In this document: positions 30,797-38,634 of the stretch, piece after piece
How the letters are laid out: every line of letters begins with the position of its first letter
How positions within the stretch are numbered: position 1 is the stretch's first letter
Origin: Acetobacteraceae bacterium
Lineage (GTDB): Bacteria > Pseudomonadota > Alphaproteobacteria > Acetobacterales > Acetobacteraceae
Length of the DNA stretch: 39,454 bases
NCBI GenBank assembly: GCA_024280945.1
Contig: JAMXLO010000033.1
Span: 1-39,454 of the forward strand
Direction of reading: 5' to 3'
The notes under the pieces: model-generated
The model's input: the letters and a program-made list of their open reading frames with translations, nothing else
What the model was told of the DNA's origin: nothing
The model's database searches: none
Made by a program: the position numbers and the translations under genes

Positions 30797-31984
30797 ATGT
30801 CAAAGCCTGCGCCTCTCCTGAGCTTTGTGGCGACCTATGCATTGCTCTATGCCGGGTTTGGCATGCAGTCGCCGTTTGTCCCGGCGCTGCTTCGCGACCG
30901 CGGATTGCAGGTGCAGGATCTGGGGTTCGTGCTCGCGGCCGCCATGGTCGTCCGGGTGATCGCCGGGCCGATTGTCGCGCATGTTGCGGATCTGGTGCGA
31001 CGACACACGCTGCTCCTATTCGCCTGCGCGCTGCTCGCAGCTCTGGCAACCGTCTCGTTGCTGCTCACCCGCAACATCGCGGCCTTGCTCGGCATAGCAC
31101 TGCTGCATGCCGCCATGCTGGGGCCGATCGCACCAATCTCGGATGCGCTCGCCGCCACCGCGGCGGAGGCCAGCGGGCGAGGGACAGGACGATGCTTCGA
31201 TTATGGCTGGCTGCGAGCTTCAGGATCGGCTGCCTTTGCTCTGGGAACGCTGGCGAGTGGCTGGCAGGCCGGTGCCACGGGACTGGCAACTCCGATGTCG
31301 ATCAGCGGAGTGCTGCTGGCTCTCGGCGGCACGGTCGCGCTCTTGTTGCCAAGCCTGCCGCAGGCCAGAACGCCCACGGCGTCGTCGCGCGCCACCATGC
31401 TTCGCGACGGCATCCTGCTGTTGCGCCTCCGCATCTATCGCCGGATTTTGATAGCAGCCGCGTTGCTCTGGGGCAGTCATGCACTGCATGACACATTCTC
31501 AGTGATCCGCTGGCGCGGTGCAGGCATCGATTTCTTCACCGTCAGCCTGCTGTGGTCCGAGTCCGTATTGTCCGAAGTCGTGATGTTCCTGCTGATCGGG
31601 CCGCGGCTGTTGCAGCGGATTGGCCCCAGTGGGTCGATGGCGCTGGCCTGTGCGGCGGGAGTTGTCCGCTGGACCGTCGCCGCATTCACCACCTCGCCTG
31701 GGCTGCTGGCCTGTATTCAGCCACTGCACGGGCTGACCTTCGCGCTGTTCCATTTGGCCGCAATCCGGCTCATTGTGACGGTTGCTCCAGTTCGCTTGGC
31801 AGCGACGGCACAAGCGATCTACAGCACGCTTTGCGTCGGGCTCTCTATAGCGGTGATGACGCTCGCCTCCGGCCTGCTTTATGCGCATATCGGTGGCGCG
31901 GCGTTTCTGATCATGGCCGCGCTCTGCCTGTTGGCGTTGCCGGCATGCGCTGGGTTGCAGTCAAATGGCGAGGAGGATGCGTGA
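30797..31984 (+). CDS. MFS transporter, 12 membrane spans
   Basis: From ATG 30797 the product has 395 residues and about 12 hydrophobic spans. The frame is open far upstream, but that part is the antisense of the integrase remnant. The first spans (L-L-S-F-V-A-T-Y-A-L-L-Y-A-G-F-G) and the loop D-L-V-R-R-H-T-L-L resemble the phenylpropionate permease (HcaT)/LacY-like branch of the superfamily, as does F-D-Y-G-W-L-R-A-S-G-S-A-A-F near residue 135. Substrate is unknown. Its stop overlaps the start of the small lipoprotein gene. Confidence 0.88.
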   Translation: MSKPAPLLSFVATYALLYAGFGMQSPFVPALLRDRGLQVQDLGFVLAAAMVVRVIAGPIVAHVADLVRRHTLLLFACALLAALATVSLLLTRNIAALLGIALLHAAMLGPIAPISDALAATAAEASGRGTGRCFDYGWLRASGSAAFALGTLASGWQAGATGLATPMSISGVLLALGGTVALLLPSLPQARTPTASSRATMLRDGILLLRLRIYRRILIAAALLWGSHALHDTFSVIRWRGAGIDFFTVSLLWSESVLSEVVMFLLIGPRLLQRIGPSGSMALACAAGVVRWTVAAFTTSPGLLACIQPLHGLTFALFHLAAIRLIVTVAPVRLAATAQAIYSTLCVGLSIAVMTLASGLLYAHIGGAAFLIMAALCLLALPACAGLQSNGEEDA

Positions 31985-32136
31985 GGGCGCTGCTATGCCT
32001 GATAGTCGTCGTGGCTTCCGCTCTCACCGTCACTGGATGTGATCTCAATGCCTATAACTGCCGCGGTCCCTATGGAGAGCCGTGTGGTGGGCCGCGGTCC
32101 GGATGGCCGGGCGCTGTCACATGCCCTTCCTGCTGA
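31981..32136 (+). CDS. Small putative lipoprotein
   Basis: GTG 31981 overlaps the MFS stop as GTGA. The 51-residue product has a signal segment (L-L-C-L-I-V-V-V-A-S-A-L-T-V-T-G-C) ending in the lipobox L-x-x-G-C-like T-V-T-G-C. The mature part of 32 residues is rich in Cys, Gly and Pro (Y-N-C-R-G-P-Y-G-E-P-C-G-G-P). Four further cysteines could form disulfides. Coupling to the transporter suggests a shared role. Confidence 0.55.
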   Translation: MRALLCLIVVVASALTVTGCDLNAYNCRGPYGEPCGGPRSGWPGAVTCPSC

Positions 32137-32173
32137 CGGCGCCCGCAATCGGCAACCGGCCAGCATACGGGGT

Positions 32174-32430
32174 CCGATCACTCGACCTTCCTCGAGGTGC
32201 TGCAAGCCCTGCTATGGGGCTTCCGCAACAGCCCCTCCGGCTGCTGCTTTCCATCGTACGGGACCATCGCCGAGAGGGCGCTGAAGGCGCTTGAGTGGGC
32301 CGGCGTGCTCACGCGGCAGCTCGGCATCCGTGTCCGCAAGCGTTGCCTCGACCTGTTCGGCCGCGAATGCTGGCAATGGCGCGTGCATCGCCGCAGCAAT
32401 GCCTACGCATCCCGTGGGCTGCAGCAGCAG
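32174..32430 (+). pseudogene. Rep/phage-type helix-turn-helix protein remnant lacking its HTH
   Basis: The frame reads F-L-E-V-L-Q-A-L-L-W-G-F-R-N-S-P-S-G-C-C-F-P-S-Y-G-T-I-A-E-R, then directly A-L-K-A-L-E-W-A-G-V-L-T, then L-D-L-F-G-R-E-C-W-Q-W-R-V and S-N-A-Y. In the family I recognise (helix-turn-helix proteins of plasmids and islands, with F-P-S-Y-x-x-I-A and L-F-G-x-x-x-W-R-W-R-V), about 12 residues carrying the turn and recognition helix lie between I-A-E-R and A-L-K-A-L-E. Here they are deleted in frame. Downstream of 32430 the frame continues without recognisable sequence. Confidence 0.65.
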
Positions 32431-32731
32431 ACCGCAAGGCCATCCGCCCATCAATCCGAAAATTTGGCGCGAACACAGAGCCAAGATGCTCGTGGTCCTT
32501 TACCGCGGCCGGCACGCAATCCTGACAACCTGCTGGCTGAACGAATGGAGCGCGCCGAAGTCGTCGTCGTGCTTCGGCTGTTATGGGCAGAATGGCTGAT
32601 CTATGCCAACCGCCTGACACAAGCGCAATTTCCGAATTTGTTCGATGGTTCTTTTGACAGAGCTGCACCTCGGCACGCCGTCCCTGGCGCCGCGTCTGTC
32701 TATGCCGGGGAAGGTGGGGGAGCGGCGAGAC
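32431..32731. other. Remnant-like region, no assignable gene
   Basis: Open frames continue from the HTH remnant and a patch (L-V-V-L-Y-R-G-R-H-A-I-L-T-T) looks coding, but I cannot assign it. Confidence 0.35.
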
Positions 32732-32962
32732 TTATGGGCTCAGAAGACGCCCAAGCAGGTAGCCGATCCCCACCGCGACAAGGATAGCGAGCAGGGGGCG
32801 TTCTTGGACTTGGCCAGAAACCGCCTCAGCCTGCTCGCGAGCGGCCGACACGGCTCTGTCGGCACGACCTGCAGCGTCCGCAACCGCCGGCGTGACGCGC
32901 TCTTTCATCAACGTCTCGACCCGTTCACGAAGCTGGTTGATCTGCCGCTGTGTGTCTCCCAT
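32732..32962 (-). CDS. DUF883/ElaB-YqjD-like membrane-anchored small protein
   Basis: From ATG 32962, nine bases after GGGAG, the product is 76 residues. A charged helix (Q-R-Q-I-N-Q-L-R-E-R-V-E-T-L-M-K-E-R-V) is followed by A-A-R-E-Q-A-E-A-V and a C-terminal membrane anchor (P-L-L-A-I-L-V-A-V-G-I-G-Y-L-L-G-R-L). The G-x-x-x-G-Y-L-L-G-R-L ending is typical of the ElaB/YqjD/DUF883 group, some of which tether ribosomes at the membrane in stationary phase. It is the last gene of the YihY operon. Confidence 0.75.
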   Translation of the reverse strand: MGDTQRQINQLRERVETLMKERVTPAVADAAGRADRAVSAAREQAEAVSGQVQERPLLAILVAVGIGYLLGRLLSP

Positions 32963-33020
32963 GAGTGATGCTCCCATTCGACGCTGAGTTGGCTTCGCGA
33001 GAGGGGCGCGTCACCGCCAC

Positions 33021-33428
33021 CTATCTCCGAACGAGCGATCGGCCATTGTTCCGCCAGTGCCGGAGAAGAGTGTTCCCGACCGGGACAAGGGCAGCAAGTG
33101 AAAGCATCCCGCGCGCGGCATCGAGCGACTGCTGCCGAACCCGCAAGGCCTCGCGCTCGGCATGACCTGGCGATGACCTTGCGGCCAGCAAGCCAAACGT
33201 GATCGCGATGACGAGATTAATGCCCAACAGAATGAGCGTGGCCTCGATTGCCGCGAATCGCAGACATAGTGCGAGCCATGCGGCGACTTCGCCCAGCGCG
33301 AGTACAGCCAGCATGAACACCAAGGCAACGGCGCCGAATGCGGCGCGGCGCCCCTGGCGGGCAGCCATGCAGCGATAACGCAACACTTCCGCCTCAGCGG
33401 CTATCTTGAGCAGGCTAAGGCTACGCAC
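33021..33428 (-). CDS. Membrane protein, holin-like (phage holin superfamily III type)
   Basis: From GTG 33428, overlapping the previous gene by eight bases, the product is about 135 residues. A helix (S-L-S-L-L-K-I-A-A-E-A-E-V-L-R-Y-R) is followed by two spans (A-F-G-A-V-A-L-V-F-M-L-A-V-L-A-L and A-T-L-I-L-L-G-I-N-L-V-I-A-I-T-F-G) and a basic helix. This resembles the small membrane proteins usually found beside DUF883 and YihY genes. The longer frame from ATG 33455 is less likely. Confidence 0.6.
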   Translation of the reverse strand: MRSLSLLKIAAEAEVLRYRCMAARQGRRAAFGAVALVFMLAVLALGEVAAWLALCLRFAAIEATLILLGINLVIAITFGLLAARSSPGHAEREALRVRQQSLDAARGMLSLAALVPVGNTLLRHWRNNGRSLVRR

Positions 33429-33648
33429 GACGGCCGCCCCAGCGTCCCAGTGCAAAGCCGACCTCGAACGCCAGCAGAATACTGATGAGCGGGTGTTCTT
33501 CGCCTGACTGCCGCATCCAGCTTACGGCGGAACGGACGAGAGAAACGAGGGTATCCGTCGCGCGAGTAGACACCTGCGCCAGCGGCCCGCCGGCCTCCCA
33601 GCCGAGTCGCCTGCGCAGCCGATCGATCTCCTGCTCAGCATCCGTCAT
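33421..33648 (-). CDS. Small C-terminally anchored membrane protein
   Basis: The 75-residue product has a helix E-Q-E-I-D-R-L-R-R-R-L-G-W-E, then L-V-S-L-V-R-S-A-V-S-W-M, and a final anchor H-P-L-I-S-I-L-L-A-F-E-V-G-F-A-L-G-R-W. Its plan matches the DUF883-like protein three genes along. It starts ten bases after the YihY stop with AGGAAA as ribosome site, and its end overlaps the next gene. Confidence 0.65.
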   Translation of the reverse strand: MTDAEQEIDRLRRRLGWEAGGPLAQVSTRATDTLVSLVRSAVSWMRQSGEEHPLISILLAFEVGFALGRWGGRRA

Positions 33649-33657
33649 CGCTATTTC

Positions 33658-34698
33658 CTAGTTCCGGCTTTCGCCCAGCGTGTCCGCCGCCCGTGCATCG
33701 CGCTCTCCCATTGGGCGCGGTGGCCCTTCGGTGGAGTCATGGCGAGTTTGCCTCTCAGACTGCGCATTGATAGCCGCGCCGAACAGGAGGACGAGCGTGG
33801 AGAGGTATAGCCATGTGAGCAGCACGACCACGCCGCCCAGCGAACCGTAGGTTTTGTCGTAGCTATTGAAGTTGGCGACGTACACGGTGAACCCGATCGA
33901 GGCGATGATCCACAGGATGGTCGCGGCGATCGCGCCCGGTGAAACCCACCGCCATTGCGGCTTGTCCCGGTCGGGGGCGTAGCGATAAAGCACCGCCAGC
34001 CCGAACATCATGAGGACGACCAACAAGGGCCATTGCACCAGCAGCAGCAGCCATTTTGTTCCGGCGCCGATGGCAAGGAATTGTGTGGCCGCCGGCAGCA
34101 CGCCGATCAGCGCAATGACGATGATGCCCCCGACCAAGAGACCCAATGTGAGACCGAGCGCGATGAGGTTCAGTTTGAAAAAGCCCCTCCGCTCCTTTTC
34201 CTCATAGGCGATATTGAGCGAGGTGATGATCCCGCTCATGCCGCGGGATGCGCTCCATAGTGCCAGCAGGATGCCGACAACGGCGCCAAAGCCGAGTGCG
34301 CCGCCGGAAGCCTCGACGAGGGAATGAAGTTGCTGGCTGAGCAGTTCCTGTGTCTGGGCAGGCAGAATGCTGGACAGGGCGCCGATCTGCTTCTCGATTT
34401 GGGAGGGGTCGAACACTAATCCATACAGCGAGACCAGTGCGGCAAGTCCGGGAAACAGCGCCAGGATGAGCGCATACGTCACGCCGCCGGCGATGAGGAA
34501 CAAGTTCGCCTCTCCGACCTCACCCCAGGCGCGCCATAGCACGTCCATCCAGCCGCGGCTGGGAATTTGGCCGGGATGCTCTGCCTCGCGGCCCCGGCCG
34601 CCTTCAGTGGTGCGGCCTTGTCGGGGAGAGCCGATCTGCTTCCGTTCGAGCCTCGCGAGATCGCGCTTGAGGTCATCCAGACGTGCGGTCGTGCTCAT
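33658..34698 (-). CDS. YihY/virulence factor BrkB family inner-membrane protein
   Basis: From ATG 34698, after AGGGGTGA, the product is 346 residues. A charged, coiled N-terminal part of about 60 residues precedes six spans of the YihY domain. Visible are A-G-G-V-T-Y-A-L-I-L-A-L-F-P-G-L, G-I-L-L-A-L-W-S-A-S-R-G-M-S-G-I, A-Y-E-E-K-E-R-R-G-F-F-K, and near the end Y-G-S-L-G-G-V-V-V-L-L-T-W-L-Y. These are hallmark motifs. The C-terminus is polar. Function of the family is unclear; earlier RNase BN assignment is considered wrong. It leads a four-gene minus-strand operon of membrane proteins that could be an envelope-stress unit. Confidence 0.9.
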   Translation of the reverse strand: MSTTARLDDLKRDLARLERKQIGSPRQGRTTEGGRGREAEHPGQIPSRGWMDVLWRAWGEVGEANLFLIAGGVTYALILALFPGLAALVSLYGLVFDPSQIEKQIGALSSILPAQTQELLSQQLHSLVEASGGALGFGAVVGILLALWSASRGMSGIITSLNIAYEEKERRGFFKLNLIALGLTLGLLVGGIIVIALIGVLPAATQFLAIGAGTKWLLLLVQWPLLVVLMMFGLAVLYRYAPDRDKPQWRWVSPGAIAATILWIIASIGFTVYVANFNSYDKTYGSLGGVVVLLTWLYLSTLVLLFGAAINAQSERQTRHDSTEGPPRPMGERDARAADTLGESRN

Positions 34699-34996
34699 GA
34701 GCGCGTCACCCCTAAAGGATTGAAATGAATGCCGGAGTGAAAGGCGACTTTCCGCAGGTGGTTGCGCCGACCATGGGGTACCGGGCGAACAAATTCCGGT
34801 GGCCGGAAACGCTCGGACGTGGACCACCGGCACTCAAGCCCCTGAGTTGGCAGACTGCGGCACTTTTGCCGGCGATCGCGTATTTCGTTTGTAGAACGTG
34901 ACGAAACCAAAGGATCGGGAACTCTTATGGATAACCCGCCCCTTCTTCCCGGCAGCATAGACTTGCCGGGCATCCGGAGGGGCAGGAGGGGCAAAG
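34699..34996. other. Divergent intergenic region: YihY promoter side and IS110 left end
   Basis: No gene is seen. The left part should hold the YihY operon promoter. The right part precedes the IS110 transposase fragment and includes a nested hairpin, listed separately. Confidence 0.4.
34939..34983 (+). promoter_or_regulatory. Nested hairpin upstream of the IS110 fragment
   Basis: GCCCCT (34939-34944) pairs with AGGGGC (34978-34983), and inside it CCCGGCA (34948-34954) pairs with TGCCGGG (34964-34970) around a nine-base loop. It ends 13 bases before the transposase ATG. In IS110-type elements the flanking non-coding end encodes a structured bridge RNA, so this could be part of one, or only a leader hairpin. 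Confidence 0.45.
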
Positions 34997-35306
34997 ATGA
35001 ACATCGCGGTTCTCGGGATCGACTTGGGCAAGAATAGCTGCAGTGTGGTCGGCTTGGATGACCGTGGCCGGGTGGTGCTGCGGCGACGCGTGCATCGGGA
35101 CAGCCTGATCAAGCTCGCGTCGGGGTTGCCGTCTTGCGTCACGGCGATGGAGGCGTGCTGTGGGGCGCACCACCTCGGCCGCGTAGCATGAGGCACGAGG
35201 TGCGGCTGATGTCGCCCGAATATGTGCGCCCCTACGTCAAGACTCAGGAGAACGATGATCGCGACGCAGAGGCGATCGCCGAGGCCGCAACCCGGCGACG
35301 ATGCGC
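34997..35306 (+). pseudogene. IS110-family transposase, 5' fragment
   Basis: The frame starts N-I-A-V-L-G-I-D-L-G-K-N-S-C-S-V-V-G-L-D and reaches V-T-A-M-E-A-C-C-G-A-H-H-L-G-R, ending at a TGA (35189-35191) after a frameshift. A second frame from about 35188 carries E-V-R-L-M-S-P-E-Y-V-R-P-Y-V-K, then D-D-R-D-A-E-A-I-A-E-A-A-T-R. These are the D, E and D-D parts of the DEDD domain typical of IS110. The remaining two-thirds, including the Tnp_20 domain with the serine, is gone. The sequence switches near 35307-35316 to an enolase-superfamily gene. Confidence 0.85.
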
Positions 35307-35839
35307 TCACCGGCGCGCCCGATGTTCGTCGAGGAGCCGATCCAGCCCGGCGACCACGTCGCCATGGCGCAAATTGCGCAAGTAGCGAAATGCCCTATCG
35401 CTACGGGAGAACGCCTGATCACCCATAGAGAATACGAGGATCTATGCGGTCTGCGGGCGATCACCTATGTGCAGCCGGACCTCTGCCATTGCAGCGGCTT
35501 TACCGTCGGCACGCAGATCGCGGCCACCGCCGCAACCTTCGGCATCGGCGTCTGCCCGCACAATCCGATGGGACCGATTGCGGGCGCTGTCGGCCTGCAC
35601 TTCGCTGCGGCCGTGCCGAACTTCACCGTCCTCGAGGAGATCACCGGCTCGGTGCCCTGGTACGCCGATGTCGTGCAGATGCCTATTCGTCGCGTCAATG
35701 GTATTGGGAGTTGCCGACCACGTCTGGCCTCGGTGTGGAGGTCGATGAAAAAGTCGCCGTGCATCACCCGTTCGAGCAAGAGCAGGTAGCGTCGATGGAG
35801 GCGGTGCTGCGGCGTGATGGCACCATCGCCAACTGGTGA
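35307..35839 (+). pseudogene. Enolase-superfamily sugar-acid dehydratase, C-terminal part, frameshifted
   Basis: From M-F-V-E-E-P-I-Q-P-G-D the frame gives the second half of the barrel: C-P-I-A-T-G-E-R-L (a metal-binding Glu in G-E-R), V-Q-P-D-L-C-H-C-S-G, G-V-C-P-H-N-P-M-G-P (catalytic-type His), N-F-T-V-L-E-E-I-T. After about 35690 another frame is needed for Y-W-E-L-P-T-T-S-G-L-G-V-E-V-D to the stop at 35839. This is the mandelate racemase / D-galactonate dehydratase-like group. The N-terminal capping domain and first metal ligands are missing, cut at the IS110 junction. Confidence 0.82.
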
Positions 35840-35846
35840 CATCACA

Positions 35847-36640
35847 ATGAAGACCGTGCTCCTGACCGCGGCGACGGGGAATATCGGACAGAAGCTGCGC
35901 GAAAATCTCGAAGCGACCGGGAAATACGCGCTCCGTTTGCTCTGCCTTGATCCAGGCAACAACCCCGCCGACAGCACTGCGGACTTGCACCTTCGATCCG
36001 GACCGGATCGCCGAGTTCGCTGGTGTCGATACTCTGCTGCCACATCGCGACGGATCCAATCCGCGCGCTGGGCGCGCATCCGGTCGCGCAACATCGACCT
36101 CATGCTGAATGTTCTGCAGCAGCCCAACGCACCACGTCCGGCGCGTGGTGTCCGCCAGCTCCTACTTCGTCGTAGCGGTCCAGTCGCTTCAGCGTTGGTG
36201 CACCGACCACAACGATGGAGCGGGCACTGATCAATTCGTATGGCACGTCAAAACTGTTCGGCGCACGTGTCGGCAAAATGTTTTCCGAACGCTACGCGTC
36301 TCGTTCATCGCTTTCCGTATGGGTGTGTGTCAGCGCGCCAACGGCAATTTGCACGGAGCATGGATTCCCTTCGGCCGCTGGGGCCAGGCGATGTGGGTCA
36401 GCGGCCGTGATCCGTGCCGCGCCTGCCGCGATCGACGATGAACGCATCAGCTTCGGTGTATACAATCCGGTTTCGCACAACCCCGGCATGCGGTGGGAGA
36501 TCGCTACGCTGGCGCGTGACCTCGGCTTCGTTCACAGGGATGGCGAGAAGATGCGCGTTGCCTATGGTGCAGCTCGCGAGGCTGGCCTGGGTACGTGAGG
36601 TCGGCCTGCGCGAGCTTGGCGACCGACCCGCCGGTAATGG
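35847..36640 (+). pseudogene. NAD-dependent epimerase/dehydrogenase (uronate dehydrogenase-like), multiply frameshifted
   Basis: The start ATG 35847 gives K-T-V-L-L-T-A-A-T-G-N-I-G-Q-K-L-R (NAD-binding G-x-x-G-x-x-G-like motif). Later pieces in changing frames are F-D-P-D-R-I-A-E-F-A-G-V-D-T-L-L, N-I-D-L-M-L-N-V-L-Q, I-N-S-Y-G-T-S-K-L-F-G (the Y-x-x-x-K catalytic pair), F-I-A-F-R-M-G-V-C-Q-R-A-N-G-N, P-G-M-R-W-E-I-A-T-L-A-R-D-L-G-F and W-V-R-E-V-G-L-R-E-L-G-D. Order and spacing match a protein of about 260 residues with at least four lesions. It follows the dehydratase remnant by eight bases and precedes the ABC operon, a sugar-acid catabolism arrangement. Confidence 0.78.
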
Positions 36641-36669
36641 GGGCGGTTCTTGTGCAAACGGGGGAGAGC

Positions 36670-37740
36670 ATGACGAACCTGAGCCTGCGGCAAGTCTCCA
36701 AGCGGTTCGGCCATGTGGAGGTCATTCGCGACCTGTCGTTGGAAATTCCGGCGGGTGAGTTTGCCGTTTTCCTGGGCCCATCGGGCTGCGGCAAATCGAC
36801 CTTGTTGCGGATGATCGCCGGCCTTGAGGCACCAAGTGCCGGCGAGATCCATCTCGGACACATGCGCATCGATACGGTACGACCAGGCGACCGTGGCGTC
36901 GCCATGGTGTTCCAGCACTATGCCCTTTATCCACACATGACAGTGCGGCAGAACATGGCGTTCGGCTTGCGCAACATCGGCACCCCTCGGGAGGAGATCA
37001 CGCGCAAGGTGGCGGAAGCAGCGGAGATGCTGGAAATCGCGCCGCTGCTTGACCGCAAGCCTGGACAACTGAGTGGCGGGCAGCGCCAGCGCGTCGCCAT
37101 CGGCCGTGCCATCGTCAAGCAGCCGCAGGCGTTCCTGTTCGACGAGCCACTCTCCAACCTTGACGCGGCGCTGCGCAGTCGCACGCGCATCGAGCTGGCG
37201 CGTTTGCACCAGCGCATGCAAACCACCATGGTCTTCGTTACCCATGACCAGGTGGAAGCGATGACAATGGCGACGCGCATAGTGGTGATGAACCAGGGCC
37301 GCATCGAACAGGTCGGCACGCCAATGGAGGTTTACCAGCAGCCAAGGACCCGCTTCGTCGCTGGCTTCGTGGGCACGCCGGCAATGAATTTCCTGCCCGT
37401 CGCTCGCGTTGAGGAGCGTGGCGGCCATACCGTTGTTCGCCTGCCCGACGGCACCGAGATTGCTACGCTGGTGCCCGCCGATCGCCTTCCGTCCGGCGAC
37501 CTCACACTCGGCATCCGCGCCGAGCATATCGTGCCGGTGGAAGGCGCCGAGGCCCGTGTCATCGTCATCGAGCGACTTGGCGAACGCACGCTGATTTATG
37601 CCGACCTCCGCGACGGCAGCACCGTCGTCTACGATGAGCCAGGCGACGTGCGACTCGAGATCGGGCAGCCAGTGCGCCTCGCCTTCGACGGCACTGCGGC
37701 GCATTTGTTCGGCCCGGATGGGATGACGCTTCGTGGCTAA
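36670..37740 (+). CDS. Carbohydrate ABC transporter ATP-binding protein (UgpC/MsmK type)
   Basis: From ATG 36670, after GGGGGAG, the product has 356 residues. The Walker A motif is G-P-S-G-C-G-K-S (36-43), the Q-loop V-F-Q-H-Y-A-L-Y-P-H, the signature L-S-G-G-Q (134-138), Walker B F-L-F-D-E-P (155-160) and the switch His in T-H-D-Q (192). The C-terminal 120 residues form the OB/TOBE regulatory domain typical of CUT1 ATPases. It powers sugar uptake and overlaps the next permease by eight bases. Such ATPases can be shared between several transporters, and the other sugar ABC operon in this window lacks one. Confidence 0.93.
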   Translation: MTNLSLRQVSKRFGHVEVIRDLSLEIPAGEFAVFLGPSGCGKSTLLRMIAGLEAPSAGEIHLGHMRIDTVRPGDRGVAMVFQHYALYPHMTVRQNMAFGLRNIGTPREEITRKVAEAAEMLEIAPLLDRKPGQLSGGQRQRVAIGRAIVKQPQAFLFDEPLSNLDAALRSRTRIELARLHQRMQTTMVFVTHDQVEAMTMATRIVVMNQGRIEQVGTPMEVYQQPRTRFVAGFVGTPAMNFLPVARVEERGGHTVVRLPDGTEIATLVPADRLPSGDLTLGIRAEHIVPVEGAEARVIVIERLGERTLIYADLRDGSTVVYDEPGDVRLEIGQPVRLAFDGTAAHLFGPDGMTLRG

Positions 37741-38632
37741 TCCCATACGTGGCAGCGGCGGTGCTGCAATCGGCGACACGCATGCCGCCAACCTGCTGTT
37801 CGTGCTGCCCTACCTCGTCGTACTCATCGTTCTGCTGTTGGTTCCGCTCGGTTTGGGCATCTGGCTATCGTTCCAAGACTACGACATGCTGGGTGGCTGG
37901 AGCGGCAGCGTCGGGCTCGACAATTTCCGCAATTTGCTGGACGATCCGATCTTCCCTGGCACAGTGCGAAACACCGTTGTTTTCGTGCTGATTACTACGC
38001 CGGCCTTCGTCGGGCTCGGGCTATTCCTGGCGCTCGCGCTAAACGACTCGCTACGCCGAAGTTCCGTGCTGCGCGCGGTGTTCTTCGGTTCGTCGGTACT
38101 CTCGGTTACCATCGTCACGCTGATCTGGCGCCTGGTGTACCTGCCGGACCGCGGTTTGGCGGCTGACATCCTCGCCCTGGTCGGCTTACACAGCTTCGAT
38201 CCCGTCACCAGCGAGACCTGGGCATTGCCGGCGATCGCGGTGGTTACCGTGTGGTGGATCATCGGCCTGCCAATGACGCTTTTCCTCGCCGCCCTGCAAC
38301 AGATCCCGGCCGAGTTGTACGAAGCCGCGGCACTCGATCACGCATCCCGTTTCACCACGCTGCGGAGCATCACGTTGCCTTCGATCCGTCGCACGATCGC
38401 AGTTGTGGCGGTCATTGAAATCGTGTTGCAATTTCAACTGTTCGGCCAGGCGCTGCTGATCACAGGTGGCGGTCCCAACAACCACTCACGCCCGATCGTG
38501 CAGTTTATTTACGAATCTGGCTTCCGCGACCTCCAGCTCGGCTTCGCCGCCGCCGCCTCGCAGGTGCTGTTCGCGCTGATGCTGCTGGCTGCACTTGGGC
38601 AGATGTGGCTCTCACGCCGGGGCGAGGACTAA
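37733..38632 (+). CDS. CUT1-family sugar ABC transporter permease (MalF/UgpA type)
   Basis: The 299-residue membrane protein has six spans, starting with L-L-F-V-L-P-Y-L-V-V-L-I-V-L-L-L. The EAA loop is E-L-Y-E-A-A-A-L-D-H-A-S near residue 202, and G-G-G-P-N-N-H-S precedes the last spans. In this loop the usual I-D-G-A is changed to L-D-H-A. It overlaps the ATPase gene by eight bases and is two bases before the next permease, so one operon. It is the pore partner of the MalG-type protein that follows. Confidence 0.92.
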   Translation: MANPIRGSGGAAIGDTHAANLLFVLPYLVVLIVLLLVPLGLGIWLSFQDYDMLGGWSGSVGLDNFRNLLDDPIFPGTVRNTVVFVLITTPAFVGLGLFLALALNDSLRRSSVLRAVFFGSSVLSVTIVTLIWRLVYLPDRGLAADILALVGLHSFDPVTSETWALPAIAVVTVWWIIGLPMTLFLAALQQIPAELYEAAALDHASRFTTLRSITLPSIRRTIAVVAVIEIVLQFQLFGQALLITGGGPNNHSRPIVQFIYESGFRDLQLGFAAAASQVLFALMLLAALGQMWLSRRGED

Positions 38633-38634
38633 GC

